Under the pieces are notes generated by a model. That model did no database searches. It had not been told where the DNA came from and saw nothing but the letters and a program-made list of their open reading frames with translations. The position numbers and the translations under genes are program-made. 64,000 bases of DNA. Origin: Cyrtodaria siliqua (lineage: Eukaryota; Mollusca; Bivalvia; Adapedonta; Hiatellidae). How positions within the stretch are numbered: the stretch's first letter is position 1; the number at the start of each line of letters is the position of its first letter. This document shows, piece by piece, positions 1 to 10,145 of this stretch. The stretch is from NCBI GenBank assembly GCA_037043455.1, contig JAWPHD010010318.1:30948-94947 (forward strand). Reading direction: 5' to 3'.

Positions 1-343
1 TAATAAAGGATTACTGCTTATTCAGTGCTAAAGTAATATAGGATTACTGCTTATTCAGTGCTAAAGTAATATAGGATTACTGCTTATTTAGTGCTAAAGT
101 AATATAGGATTACTGCTTATTCAGTGCTAAAGTAATATAGGATTACTGCTTATTCAGTTCTAAAGTAATATAGGATTACTGCTTATTCAGTGCTAAAGTA
201 ATATAGGATTACTGCTTATTCAGTGTTAAAGTAATATAGGATTACTGCTTATTTAGTGCTAAAGCAATATAGGATTACTGCTTATTCAGTGCTAAAGTAA
301 TATAGGATTACTGCTTATTCAGTGCTAAAGTAATATAGGATTA
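1..343. repeat. 33-bp tandem repeat array, about 10 copies
   Basis: Ten-plus head-to-tail copies of a 33-bp unit containing 'ggattactgcttattcagtg' followed by 'ctaaagtaatata'. Copies differ by single substitutions (for example 'attta' for 'attca', 'gttct' for 'gtgct'). The first copy starts at base 1, so the array probably continues to the left of the window. The right edge is sharp at 'ggatta|aactcag'. No reading frame of interest. The unit length equals that of the array at 22.6-24.2 kb, but I see no sequence similarity between the two. Confidence 0.95.
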
Positions 344-2570
344 AACTCAGTTTCATGGATGTTATTGATGTATAAAGCGGAATGCTGACTCACGCACCAA
401 TTAAATGGCCAAAGGAGTCTACACATCATCTATAAAAGACAGGAAAATGATCCGATGGACAAGACAAGGTTTTCTTGCCTAAAAAACACATCTAAATAAC
501 CCGGTGGTTCCAATGAGTCTCGAGCCCGTGATATCTGAATTCAGAGTTGTACGTGCTATGCACTAGGCCTTAATCAATAGTAAATCTATTTATTTTATTC
601 ATTTTTTTCACAAACATGCAATTATTCGTTGCTTTTTTGGCAGAGTTCGTTTACACGTGCATAACGGCAAGATAGCCATATTCGGGCCAGTTAATGTTTA
701 GATTAAACATGCTCGCAGAAACGCGCAGCATGCAGTTATACTTTACAGTGGAAAGATCTATTCAAATTTGTTGGAATAGTTTAGGACTTATCCGCCATCT
801 CCCTTACATCTCCATTTTCGTAGTAAACCTACATATAATTAGTAGACTCACGTTTTGTCAAATAACGAATTTTAATGATTCTAGTTCGCACGGTTTCGTT
901 GAATGTGTATTATATTCTATCAATTAAATGTTCATTTGGGTGGTTTGCACGCCCAGAATGCTCATTTGGTTTTATGGCATTAAGAAAATGCCCATTTTCA
1001 ACTCTACAAAGTATTTCTTTTTTTTTGTTGCCAAAACAAGCTTCATAAAGTGCGGATCTATGATTTAGGATGTTGCTACATTAACACGTATCAACAGTGT
1101 ACGGGTGTAAAATGACGAGATCTGATGCAGAGCGTTATGCATGGATCTGGTCTGGTCTGTTATTCATACTTATGATGTTATGCATCTATAAATGTTAAAA
1201 TATCTCCGAAACGACGATGGTGACCTGTTTTTCAGTTTATCGACTCTTCCGAACATCTGTAGTAGTTTAGACTCAGCTCAACTTACATGATAATCAGCTT
1301 GGTGGTCGGCATACCCAGTATGAGGACAATAAAATGGCAATAAATCACCTAACATGCCAGCTAATGAGCTAAAACGTTGTCCATGCAGAATTAAATGTTA
1401 GAAGTATATATCACTGCCTTATCTGTATTTGAAGATAGCATTTTGTTACACCAATGTATTTCTAATTTTTTAAATGTGCCTATCTGCTGTCAGATAATTG
1501 ATGCCCTGCTGTGCGAAAATGGGTATTTTATTACCATGGGGTCAATTAATTACATGGATGAATTATAGAGATTCTCAATAAACAGAGGAATCTGTATTTT
1601 AAAGCTGACATCTATTTAAGATAGATCGTTCTATTTGTGTACCAAATCTTAAAAAAATAGTTGCTTATTGGAAAAAAATATGAAGAAACTGTGGGAAATG
1701 TCCTTAAGTAATTGACGGGAATTTACGAGTATTTTCTGACAACTCCATTTCCCGGACAAATTAAATCAATCCGCCCGCCCTACTGACGACTAAATAAACA
1801 AAACACCTCCACCAGGACGCTACAGTTGTCATGGAGGTATGGGGTGGGTCCAGATTTTCTTTTTATATTTTATTTGTCCAGGGCGCGACGCGGGGCGGGG
1901 GTGTTAAAACATTGAAAACCCTTCTATATTTTGTCCGCGGAGGACGCGGCGTGCAGAGGGCATGATATGTAACTGTAGAAATCCCCTTGTATAGATTTTC
2001 CGGGTGAGGATTTGTGGGGTTGGGGCTTCGAAAGAAAGTTGTTGTTTTTCAGTGATACTTTTTATCGAGTTGTCCAGTGGGGTGAAATTACAGTAATGTT
2101 TGTCCAAGAGGGTGGGGATGGAAGGAGAGATGTTGTCAAAGTGGAGTGGTATTTGGTATTAAAATTCCTTCTATAGGGGTGGGCGGATATCTTCTGGAGA
2201 AGCCCAATAATCTCCGTATGATTGATCCTTATTAGGCACGGTTCGCTAAAGATCGTCAATCTCCGCCAAAAATTTCCGTACAGTTTTCAACACACATCGT
2301 AATGAAATAAGCACTGAACATAATGAAACAGACACCGCATATAAAGCCGACTGAACCGAACATAAAGCGCTATGTAACACTGAATATAAAGCATTGCAAG
2401 GTACATTTATATAACTGCGTATGTATTTCAAGATCTACCATAACATAATTTGTGCTAGTTACTCTCCCTGACAGAAAAACTCCATTTGTTTTCATTCGTT
2501 TTCAGGTAAATTATTTGATATAGATGTATAGTACCATATACTGCACCATCCTCTTTCGAGCAGCATGTAC
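344..2570. other. AT-rich DNA, no gene recognised
   Basis: Apart from a tRNA-like SINE head near 500-572, I see no coding region, RNA gene or repeat I can name. Frames are short and lack recognisable domains. At about 2,290-2,400 a few imperfect copies of 'aacataaagc'-like words occur close together, a possible decayed short-period repeat. GC-rich patches at 1,880-1,960 contain no open frame of note. Confidence 0.5.
500..572 (-). mobile_element. Degenerate tRNA-derived SINE head
   Basis: On the minus strand a tRNA-like Pol III promoter can be read. An A-box-like 'ggcctagtgcatagca' lies near 569-554, and a B-box-like 'gggctcgagactc' at 527-515 differs from the GGTTCGANNCC consensus at a couple of positions. 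The spacing (about 40 bases) fits a tRNA. Mismatches in the boxes and absence of a clean cloverleaf suggest an old SINE rather than a tRNA gene. Body and tail are not clear. Confidence 0.4.
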
Positions 2571-2580
2571 ATGTTTGTTT

Positions 2581-2640
2581 GGTAGAACCAGTACTAAGCA
2601 TAGTGGATTAATTATCTTGCTCGCGGATGATAGGAATCTT
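2581..2640 (-). mobile_element. Fragment of SINE body
   Basis: The plus-strand stretch 'ggtagaaccagtactaagca' followed by a diverged 'atcttgctc' matches the body of the two SINE copies at 31,665-31,871 and 35,102-35,308. Only the middle part is present; no tRNA head or tail is seen. Confidence 0.6.
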
Positions 2641-3470
2641 TCATGGGTATATGGTGAAGATCGGAAAATCTTTTTCTTGTATATTATTTTCATTCATTGC
2701 ATTGACGATGCTACTTCTAACGGTTTCAATGTTTATTTACACAATGATGTCATACACAGGCCTGCCAAAACTTTTTAACAGAAAATTCTGAGATTTTTAA
2801 AATTCAAGATTTAAAGCGCGCGAAGAACCTTTTTAAAACAAAAATTTGGAGCGCGCGAATTGATTTTCGCACTAGACTACCTTTTTTAAAGCGCGAAGTT
2901 AAATTATTTATGCAATTAATACACATTGATGCATTGTTTGATAGTTATAGAAAATATTAAATTAGAAAAGTAATTCGATTAGAACGATTTTAATTTCCAC
3001 CACAAGTTGTTTTTTTTTATTGTTTTTTGTAATGAAAGCGCACTTACTTTTCTAAACAGATGCGTTCTTAATGCAACCTAACTTTTACACAAATTATAAT
3101 CATCGTACACAGCAGCAGTTGTTACAGTGTAGTAGTAGTCCAGTGTTTATTTATCCTCGCCGTGTTGAAATTATTCATTTTGGCGAGCCTTTCAAAAGAA
3201 GATTAAGTCGTCGTTGGTCGAATGTCGTTTAATCAATCGGTTCCAATGAAGATTACAAGATGCAGACGAAGAGTTGAGTTGGTGGCTATTGGGTGAAGAA
3301 ATCCATCGTTGACTATCCAAAGAAGTTTACATCACAGTAGATTAGAGTTGATTCCAAGTTAATTGTTGTTTCAGCCAATGGGATGACAGCAGATGTTGTA
3401 AGGAGGTCAATCCGATGTTGTAAGGAGGTCAATCCCATTTCCGGCTCGAAAGTTGATTAATGTCTCTCCG
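2641..3470. other. No gene recognised; minor repeats
   Basis: AT-rich sequence without a supportable gene. Around 2,811-2,900 the word 'gcgcg(a)a' recurs three times. At 3,391-3,436 a 22-bp unit beginning 'gatgttgtaaggaggtcaat' is duplicated in tandem. Otherwise nothing recognisable. Confidence 0.5.
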
Positions 3471-3474
3471 CCGA

Positions 3475-3965
3475 TCAGAAGGCCCCACGCGTCTGAAGAA
3501 GTGTCCCATGTAGGTCAATCCAATTGTTCTGCGTAGTTGTTGCACGTGGAATCTCAACAAAGTGAGCCGTCTGTATGTTTCCGGAACCATTGTCTAGCCT
3601 TACTAAGAATACCATACAATGGCCTCGAAGCTCACGTTCAATCTGTGTAGGCTCCACGTATGTCCATGATGATTATGTCCCAGTAGACTGCAAAAAACGG
3701 CCCTGAGAAGGGCCACGGTATCACCCTAGTGTGGGGTGTATACCATAACGAAACGTTTCTTCTACGCTTTCAACGTTCGGCTCGATGAAAACAAACCAAC
3801 ACCGGGCCCGACGTTGATGGTGGTCGATGATGGTCACGTTCCGGATCCCCTGCAGGACGCGTCAACATCGCTTGAAGAGCTGTCGGTATGTTGGTATAGT
3901 CGGCAACGAAAAACTCTCCATTGAAGACGGACACGTCCTGCTGGTTCGGTGGTCTGAACGGGAAT
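3475..3965 (-). pseudogene. Possible decayed coding region, unknown function
   Basis: Read on the minus strand, consecutive open stretches in different frames add up to about 150 residues. A first stretch with 'GEFFVADYTNIP' ends near 3,770. A second contains 'PWPFSGPFFAVYWDI' (about 3,720-3,660). A third, of 60 residues, contains 'IERELRGHCMVFLVRL' and 'NNWIDLHGT' (3,657-3,475). Composition looks protein-like and GC is higher than in the surroundings, but stops and frame changes break it. No family is recognised and it may be chance. A stem-loop resembling the histone mRNA 3' hairpin falls inside it and is discussed under rejected items. Confidence 0.25.
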
Positions 3966-4169
3966 GAGTGTTACCATACGCAAGGAATTTCTAGTTCCCC
4001 ACACTTGCGATTTCAGTTAGCTTGACCAATCAAAGAAGTATTGCTGTTATTGCACATGTCGTTACATGTCACTGAAGAGACTAATTATGCCCTTAGGTGT
4101 TAATTGTATGTTCAGTCAGTGCATTACACGGATGTATGGCAAGCCGTTTTCACATTTAATCACTATTTA

Positions 4170-4500
4170 GCCATATCGCTAATTCAGTTTTTGATATCGC
4201 TAATTCCATTAGCGATATCGCTAATTCAATAACTGATATCAAAAATTCATTTTTCGATATATCGGTAATTCAATTTATATCGCTAAATACCATATATTTC
4301 GATATCGAGTATTGAATTCTTGATGTCGCTAATTCAATTTTTGATATCGCTAATTCATTTTTTGATATCGCTAATTCTATTAGCGATATCAAAAAATGAA
4401 TTAGCGATATCAAAAATTGAAAAGCAATTATTGATATCAAAAATTGATATCAAGAATTCATTTATTGATATCGCTAATTCAAATTGTGATATCACTAATA
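4170..4500. repeat. Left subterminal GATATC palindrome array
   Basis: About a dozen copies of 'gatatcgctaattcaa' and its complement 'ttagcgatatcaaaaa' alternate at irregular spacing of roughly 20-30 bp. The core GATATC is a palindrome and many copies form larger inverted pairs. The array begins immediately inside the left TIR and stops where the LINE fragment starts (about 4,503). Dense subterminal motifs of this kind are typical transposase binding sites in DNA transposons; that role is inferred. Confidence 0.85.
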
Positions 4501-4502
4501 GA

Positions 4503-5690
4503 ATTATTGTCAGAGTGAATATGGACTTCTCCCTTCAGGGCTGCTCCTGTGCTACTCAGTTGTTGCAGTGTATAAATGATTGGTTGGAAGCAATCGATAA
4601 TGGGGAAGAAGTATATGTCATCTATCTTGACTTCAAAGCGGCTTTTGACAAAGTCCCCCATAAAAGTTTCAGGCAAACTTTATGACTGGATAGAAGATTT
4701 TTTAACTAATCGAAAACAAAGGGTAGTAGTAAATGGGCAGGAATCAGGCCTCATGGATGTCACAAGCGGGGTTCCTCAGGGCAGTGTTCTAGGGCCCGTA
4801 CTGTTTCTGATATATATCAATGACCTCCCTGAAGCCATTTCCTGCACCACTAAATTGTTTGCAGACGATACAAAACTATACACATGCATTAGTGACCCAA
4901 GTTATACACAGAATTTACAGGATAACATATTCAATGCATGTAACAGGGCTAAAAAATGGCAAATGGTATTCAATGCCAACAAATGTAAACACCTTCACAT
5001 CGGAAACAATGATGATGAAAACAATGTGTATTTTATCAAGGATCAAGAAAATAAAATTAAAAAATTCCTAAGGTATCGCAGGAAAAAGACCTAGGGGTAA
5101 CTTTTGACTCGAAGTTAAAGTTTTCTAACCATAAGTCCAATAGGAACTTAGGACTAATATTCAAAACTTTTACCTGTATGGACATAGAAATGTTCCTCTG
5201 CTTATATAAATCCCTTGTTAGACCTCACCTGGAATATGCCACAGTTGTCTGGTCTCCATATCTCAAAAAATACAGTATCACTATAGAAAATGTCCAAAAA
5301 AGAGCTACCAGAATGGTGGGTAACCTCAGCAATTTTTCATACCATACAAGACTTACTATGTTAGGACTACCAACCCTTGAGTATAGAAGAGAGCGAGCCG
5401 ACGTGATTCAGGTTTACACAATTTTAAATAACATCGATGTAGTAAACAAAAACAAACTGTTCACTATATCCCCTAATACTGGCACCAGGGGAAACTCAAA
5501 TAAATTATTTAAGAAAAGAGCAAGAGTTGACATTTGGAGGAAGTCCTTTGCTTGCAGAGTGGTAGATTCTTGGAAAACTACCTAGCACAGTAATTAAGGC
5601 ACCCACCATAAATTCATTCAAAAGTAGGCTAAACAAACATTGGGCAAAACATCCTTCCAAATTCAGGCCAAACAACTAACAAAAAAAAAA
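4503..5690 (+). pseudogene. 5'-truncated LINE (CR1/Jockey-like) reverse transcriptase, frameshifted
   Basis: This is a broken non-LTR retrotransposon ORF2. The order of RT motifs is intact: 'VIYLDFKAAFDKVPH' (around 4,618-4,662), then after a short deletion with frame change 'GKLYDWIEDFLTNRKQRVVV', 'SGVPQGSVLGPVLFLIYIND' and the catalytic 'FADD' at 4,858-4,869. Downstream come 'EKDLGVTFDSKLKF' (in a shifted frame near 5,083) and the C-terminal 'SLVRPHLEYATVVWSPY', with a further one-base frame change near 5,581. The gene ends near 5,679, followed by an A-rich run. The 5' end, with the endonuclease and first RT motifs, is missing, as is usual for LINE insertions. At least three frameshifts or deletions make it inactive. 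It abuts the GATATC array, so it probably inserted into the TIR element. Confidence 0.9.
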
Positions 5691-6322
5691 AAATACAACC
5701 TAAAAGGACAAAAGTGAACCGGAAGTCAAAAGTTTCGACGACAAAACCAGAAAACAACAATAATCAAAACGGGCCTAAGAAACCGACGGTTTAGCATTGG
5801 CTTCGATAACAGTATCAACAGTATTAACAGTTTAATTGAACAAAGTTGACTAGAAATATAGATACCCAAATGTTATGTATTACATAGTTTATATGTTTTT
5901 TATATGTTCATAACTTTCACATCTGATCAACTTCCGGTAGATGAAAATAAATGGTTTCGATCAGAATTTATCCTCAATCTGTAATTGTATATGAAAATGA
6001 AAATATTAGATGATTTAAATTAAATGTATCCATATTGGTGTTTGAAATCGGCTCAATGAGGGTACCGTTCTTTTCGAATGTAATTCTGACACTTTTACGT
6101 AAAATTGATTACATTTTATATCGTAACAATTTAGTAGATAAGGGTCACAGAAAGCATTCGAGTTTCCTTTTTCTTTAAATGTTGTTTACAGTTTGTTTTT
6201 TCCCGTCAAAACATTTAAGTACCGTGATACCATAGAACACCATGCTACATTTTAGCTGGAATTATTATTTTGATGTTACATTGATTTTCAATGCAGATAT
6301 ATATGTATATTGGCTTTAACTT

Positions 6323-6805
6323 TTAGTGCGTGTTTTTCATTATTGCGAGCGTAAAATTACGATGACCGAAGAGTGGTGTCCCCTTTGTGTAAATAAAGCC
6401 AAGGGCGTTTGTTATTCCAACCAGGGAGAATGTTCCCAACAAACTAACAATTCCAAAAAACAACAACAACAAAGTATTGATTGTCAGCAACAACCGAGAC
6501 GTCACTAGACTATCTATATAAAGGCAATTACCTGCAATACTCGGCGCAGCGTACGTTGGTACAATATTCATGTCACCTACTGGCTACGTTGTTTCGTCGC
6601 ACACTTGGCGGAGTTGGCCTAACGGGATCCTTATATTGTTATAAGTTGATTCGTCAATTGTAGACTTTATCCTGTCTAAATTCTGTATCGAAGATTCAAT
6701 AAGTCGAATAGCTTTGTCCCTCCTGTCTCTATCGCTACTTTCAACTGTTAACAACCTCTCAATTTCTACCAAGTTGCGGTCTATCCTTGATAAAACTGAG
6801 GACAT
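6323..6805 (-). pseudogene. Small helical protein frame inside the TIR element, unknown function
   Basis: A minus-strand frame starts at ATG 6,805 and runs 73 codons to a TAG at 6,584-6,586. It then stays open in the same frame for another 86 codons to 6,323. The first part ('SRIDRNLVEIERLL', 'RRDKAIRLIESSIQNLDRI') is charged, alpha-helical and coiled-coil-like. The second part contains a hydrophobic run that may be chance intronic translation: a good splice donor, 'gcag|gtaatt', occurs near 6,535 and a pyrimidine-rich acceptor near 6,435. I read it as a small one- or two-exon gene carried by the element, perhaps with a TGG-to-TAG nonsense change. I recognise no family; it could be an accessory protein of the transposon or a captured host exon. 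Confidence 0.35.
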
Positions 6806-6869
6806 TTTGGAATGTTGAATTCTGGGAATGAAAATCTAAAATAGGAGCGTTCATTGTAATTCCTGAAGT

Positions 6870-7312
6870 GGAATTAGCGATATCAAGAAATGATTTTTTG
6901 ATATCGAAAATTGAATTACCGATATCGGAAATTCGTTCAATTTTGGATATCGCTTAGTCAATTATTTATATCGCTAATACAGTTTTTGATATCAGTATTA
7001 GAATTAGTGATATCGCTAATTCAATTACCGATATCAAAATTAAATATGCGATATCCAGAAATGAAAATTAATTGTTGATATCTGAAATTGAATTCGCGAT
7101 ATCGCTTATTGAATTAGCGATATCAAAAATTGAATTAGCGATATCTGCAATTGAATTAGCGATATCGATAATTCAATTTTTGATATCACTAATTAGTTTT
7201 TGATATCGCTAATTCATTTTTGATATCAGTAATTGCATTAGCGATATCACTTATTTATTAGCGATATCAAAAATTGAATTAGTATTATCGCTAATTAAAT
7301 TAGCGATATCGC
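6870..7312. repeat. Right subterminal GATATC palindrome array
   Basis: About 18 GATATC-centred motifs ('aattagcgatatcaaaaatt', 'gatatcgctaattcaa' and variants such as 'gatatctg') lie between the interior and the right TIR. It mirrors the left array, with both orientations mixed. Together the two arrays hold roughly 30 copies of the motif. Confidence 0.85.
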
Positions 7313-7510
7313 TTAATAGTGATTAAATGTGAACACGGCTTGCCATATGGATGACCCCCGTTTATTTGGCACTTGTAAATACTTCTCTGACTAGGGAGCG
7401 TAACAGGACCAATTCGGGAAATAGCTGATAAACTGTGAAAATATAGCTGTTCATTACATAACTGTCATAAATTTACATTAACTATGAATGACGTAATGTT
7501 AGTATCACAC

Positions 7511-7550
7511 AAAAAAGTTATATCGCCACTAGTGACGATATAACCTTTTT
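7511..7550. repeat. Near-perfect 40-bp palindrome
   Basis: 'gttatatcg' and 'cgatataac' flank a centre containing the perfect palindrome 'cactagtg' (7,527-7,534); outer A and T runs extend the stem. It can form a hairpin in either strand. It lies 160 bp outside the right end of the TIR element and just before a second, larger inverted repeat. Confidence 0.8.
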
Positions 7551-7557
7551 ATATCAT

Positions 7558-7709
7558 CAGCATAAATTTGATACTGAATTAATGTCACTCGAGGATAAAA
7601 GTGGTAATTTGGATAAAAAAAACAAAAAAAGAGTTCGAAGTACGAGTTTGTTTAACCAAATTACCACTTTATTTCCTCATGACATAAATTCAGTATCAAA
7701 TTTATGCTG
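7558..7709. repeat. Inverted repeat, arms about 58 bp (MITE-like)
   Basis: The left arm starts 'cagcataaatttgatactga' and ends near 7,615. The right arm (7,651-7,709) is its reverse complement with a few mismatches and small gaps, ending 'cagtatcaaatttatgctg'. The loop is about 35 bp and A/G-rich. The long, nearly matching arms and short loop suggest a foldback MITE or a hairpin precursor. No clear target duplication was found. Confidence 0.75.
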
Positions 7710-8885
7710 TTAATTATTCTCTATTTAATCATGAACATTTTGTTTTGATGAAAAATCCCGAGATTTTACACTTAAATCCGGACATCCGGAGAGCGACTGA
7801 AAAATCCGGAAATTTGGAAGGCCTTCATACAACTGTCATTGTTGATATCAGCGATCGATTTTTTATCTTCCCTCATGTGTACGATCATTCTTTCCAGCAT
7901 CCATGTAAAACGCGGATAACCCTTTCTTGCATACCGGACATTTTACCTGGGCTAGATATTTCCATCTCATCCTAGGGTCGAGATAAAAGTCACGCGCTCA
8001 CCAACATCAGGTATGCAGGAAAACATGCAAAACGTTAGTAGTTGGCGGCGTCAACGCACAACATGTCTCTGGTATGTAAGAAAAAGAATCTATCATGGGT
8101 ATTCGGTTCAGATAGGGAATTCCAACGCAGAGCCTCGGTTCCGATAAAAACATTTATACCTCGGGTTGGAATTCCTATCTTCACCGGATACCCCTAAACG
8201 AACCTTATAATCCGGTATGCAAACAATTAACATAAGCGAGCATGGACCAACAAGATCTTGTGATCGCATTTTCACAAATGTTGGTGCAAATAGTGGGGGG
8301 TGGAATTACGGCTTTGTGAGCTTGTATGTAAGTCGTTTGATTGGGGAAAAATGCAATCAACTAGCCAAGTACTGTAGAGACCTGTATTGATTTGTACACA
8401 TACATTTTGCTTCTATGTGACAAAATTTAAAAGTTACAAATTTGAAAACTTAACATCAAATAAATAATTGTCAATTGTCTTTGAATACTCATTGTACCCT
8501 AATATTATTGCTCTATTTTATTAATGAAAACAATGCTATTTAGAAATGGGTTAAACATATATATCCAAAAGGAATTAACATTGTTGAACATGTAAAAAAT
8601 AGTAGATGGGGTAATGCTATAAAAGACTTAAAATCAATGACATTTCATAAATTTCTTTAACTTAAAATAATTAAAATAATTAAACTCAGGGGAAAGTTTA
8701 TATAGTAATTAAATGTGCTATGTCATTTATTGTTTGTTTTATTTATCATACTTTATATAAACTCGCATATTGTCAAACGACTATATTAAACAATTGATAT
8801 AAAATAGAGTATTAAAGTTATTTAAAAACAACAACACTAAATTAAGTGGTTTTTAATTTAGAATATTAGTTGTTTGTTGACTTGT
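7710..8885. repeat. Unassigned AT-rich DNA with an imperfect inverted repeat at 8,097-8,202
   Basis: Mostly without recognisable genes. At 8,097-8,126 'gggtattcggttcagatagg' plus 'gaattccaac' is mirrored by 'gttggaattcctatcttcac' plus 'cggataccc' at 8,174-8,202, an imperfect inverted repeat with a 48-bp loop. A related word 'catgggtatatggtgaagat' occurs at 2,641-2,660, so this is probably a dispersed element. Frames here are short and unconvincing. Confidence 0.45.
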
Positions 8886-8919
8886 GACGAACATTTTTAT
8901 ACACTCGGCAAATGTAACT

Positions 8920-9090
8920 TGTAAAATGAGGAAGTGTCGATTCTTACGGATGGCGGGAGGTGGTTCTACCCAGGAAAAGAGGATGGTCTGCCTCCACCAC
9001 AAAAACCGACCATCATATACAACCATATATCTGTTGAAAATGACGTAAAACGCCATACAAAACAAACAAACAAACAAACAATACAGCTGA
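8920..9090 (+). mobile_element. SINE 3' body and tail
   Basis: Contains 'ggttctacccagg', 'ctgcctccaccacaaaaacc', 'gaccatcatatacaacc' and the tail 'tgacgtaaaacgccataca' followed by repeated 'aaac'. The same string of words occurs at 12,284-12,432, and 'ggttctaccc' also lies in the body of the 31.7-kb SINE. The (AAAC)n tail and dispersed copies support a SINE family with a shared 3' end. Confidence 0.65.
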
Positions 9091-9138
9091 AATTAATTCC
9101 GTAACATTTCTTTTGCCTCCTGTTGTTTCTACATCTCT

Positions 9139-9162
9139 TATATATATATATATATATATATG
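9139..9162. repeat. (TA)n microsatellite
   Basis: Uninterrupted run of alternating T and A of about 22 bases. Confidence 0.9.
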
Positions 9163-10050
9163 TTTCTTTACAATGTTTCTGAGTTTATTATGGTATGTAT
9201 GTACAGTCATATCAAAACAATGGTGTACTTCGAATTTTGGATGATGTGATAACATGGCTTATTTTATTCCGAAATGATGTCTCGTCTGCACTCGTTGGAT
9301 AAATGGACTATTTTATGGACCAGTTTATTTCACATGAAAAACAAAACAACTTTGAGTAAAACTGCACCAAACTTTTCGAATATAAAGCGCACAATTTCTG
9401 CCATATAAGTATTCTTTCTAATATTATATTCACATCAAAAGTGTTGAATTACTGTCATGTACTATAGGGTTGACATTGCTCGTGCCTAAAATGCGTACAT
9501 CGTTGAAAAATTTACTTGACCATATCTCTTCGATTTTGGATTGTTTGGATCAAAGATGGCTGACCGATAGTCCTTAAGGGATATGCATTCACTCATATCT
9601 GGTTTGCAGCAAGACCTTTCCGAATTCTCGAAAATCATTTCTTGGATTATGGGCGAATAACAACAGATGACGTACAAGAAAATTTAAAAGCATAGAATTA
9701 TTATAATATTTTTTACAACGTTTTGTAACAAGGACATTTTCAGAGATACCAGTATCCAAAAGGTGTGGTAGGGGGAGGTAATTCAGGGATATAAATAACA
9801 GGATATTTTTCATTTTTGTTGTGGAATTTAAGAGAGCGAACCCAGTAATACTATAAATACACTACCTTATCTCAGTGTAATATCCAGTTCAAAGGATGTA
9901 TGCCTAGTGACAGAACTTTTTGAAACACCCTCGTAATATAACACAATATACATTCCTACCTATTCAGGTCTAAAATGCTGGGTCGGTAAAGCGCAAACAT
10001 ACAATGAATTTGGTATTGGAACGATTACAACATGTTCTACAAATAACTTA
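9163..10050. other. No gene recognised
   Basis: AT-rich sequence with only short overlapping minus-strand frames and no domain, repeat or RNA that I can support. Confidence 0.5.
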
Positions 10051-10140
10051 GCGTCTCAGTGGCCTAGGAGTTTTCGACGTTGCGTTGTAAACCTTCTCGC
10101 CTCTCATCGCTGCGGGTTGGAATTCCACTGGGAGCTCGAC
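10051..10140 (+). mobile_element. tRNA-derived SINE head
   Basis: 'gcgtctcagtggcctaggag' resembles a tRNA 5' half with an A-box; 'ctgcgggttggaattccac' is a B-box with one changed base relative to GGTTCGAATCC; 'tgggagctcg' pairs with the 5' side. The overall layout is that of a serine- or leucine-like tRNA head as used by many SINEs. It directly adjoins the truncated Penelope-like element that starts at about 10,146, so only the head survives here. Confidence 0.6.
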
Positions 10141-10145
10141 TTGTA

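Larger units (their letters stand above)
4135..7348. mobile_element. DNA transposon-like element with TIRs and GATATC subterminal arrays
   Basis: The two ends are inverted copies of each other over about 35 bp. The left end begins 'tatggcaagccgttttcaca' (4,135) and continues 'tttaatcactatt'; the right end is its reverse complement, ending 'cggcttgccata' at 7,347, with about one mismatch. The 5-bp word GGATG directly flanks both ends (4,130-4,134 and 7,349-7,353), as expected of a target-site duplication. Inside each end lies an array of GATATC-centred palindromes. The interior holds a decayed LINE (4,503-5,690), about 600 bp of AT-rich unassigned sequence and a minus-strand frame at 6,323-6,805. 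No transposase domain is visible, so the element is non-autonomous or its transposase is unrecognised. Superfamily is uncertain. Confidence 0.75.

Noticed and set aside
1..343. Telomeric or centromere-protein-binding repeat
   Set aside because: The unit bears no resemblance to TTAGGG, and I see no CENP-B-like box in this or the 37-bp satellites.
3699..3714. Minus-strand 'ggcccttctcagggcc' fits the histone mRNA 3' stem-loop pattern
   Set aside because: No histone reading frame lies upstream on that strand and no purine-rich downstream element follows; a 16-base match in AT-rich and repeat-rich DNA can be chance.
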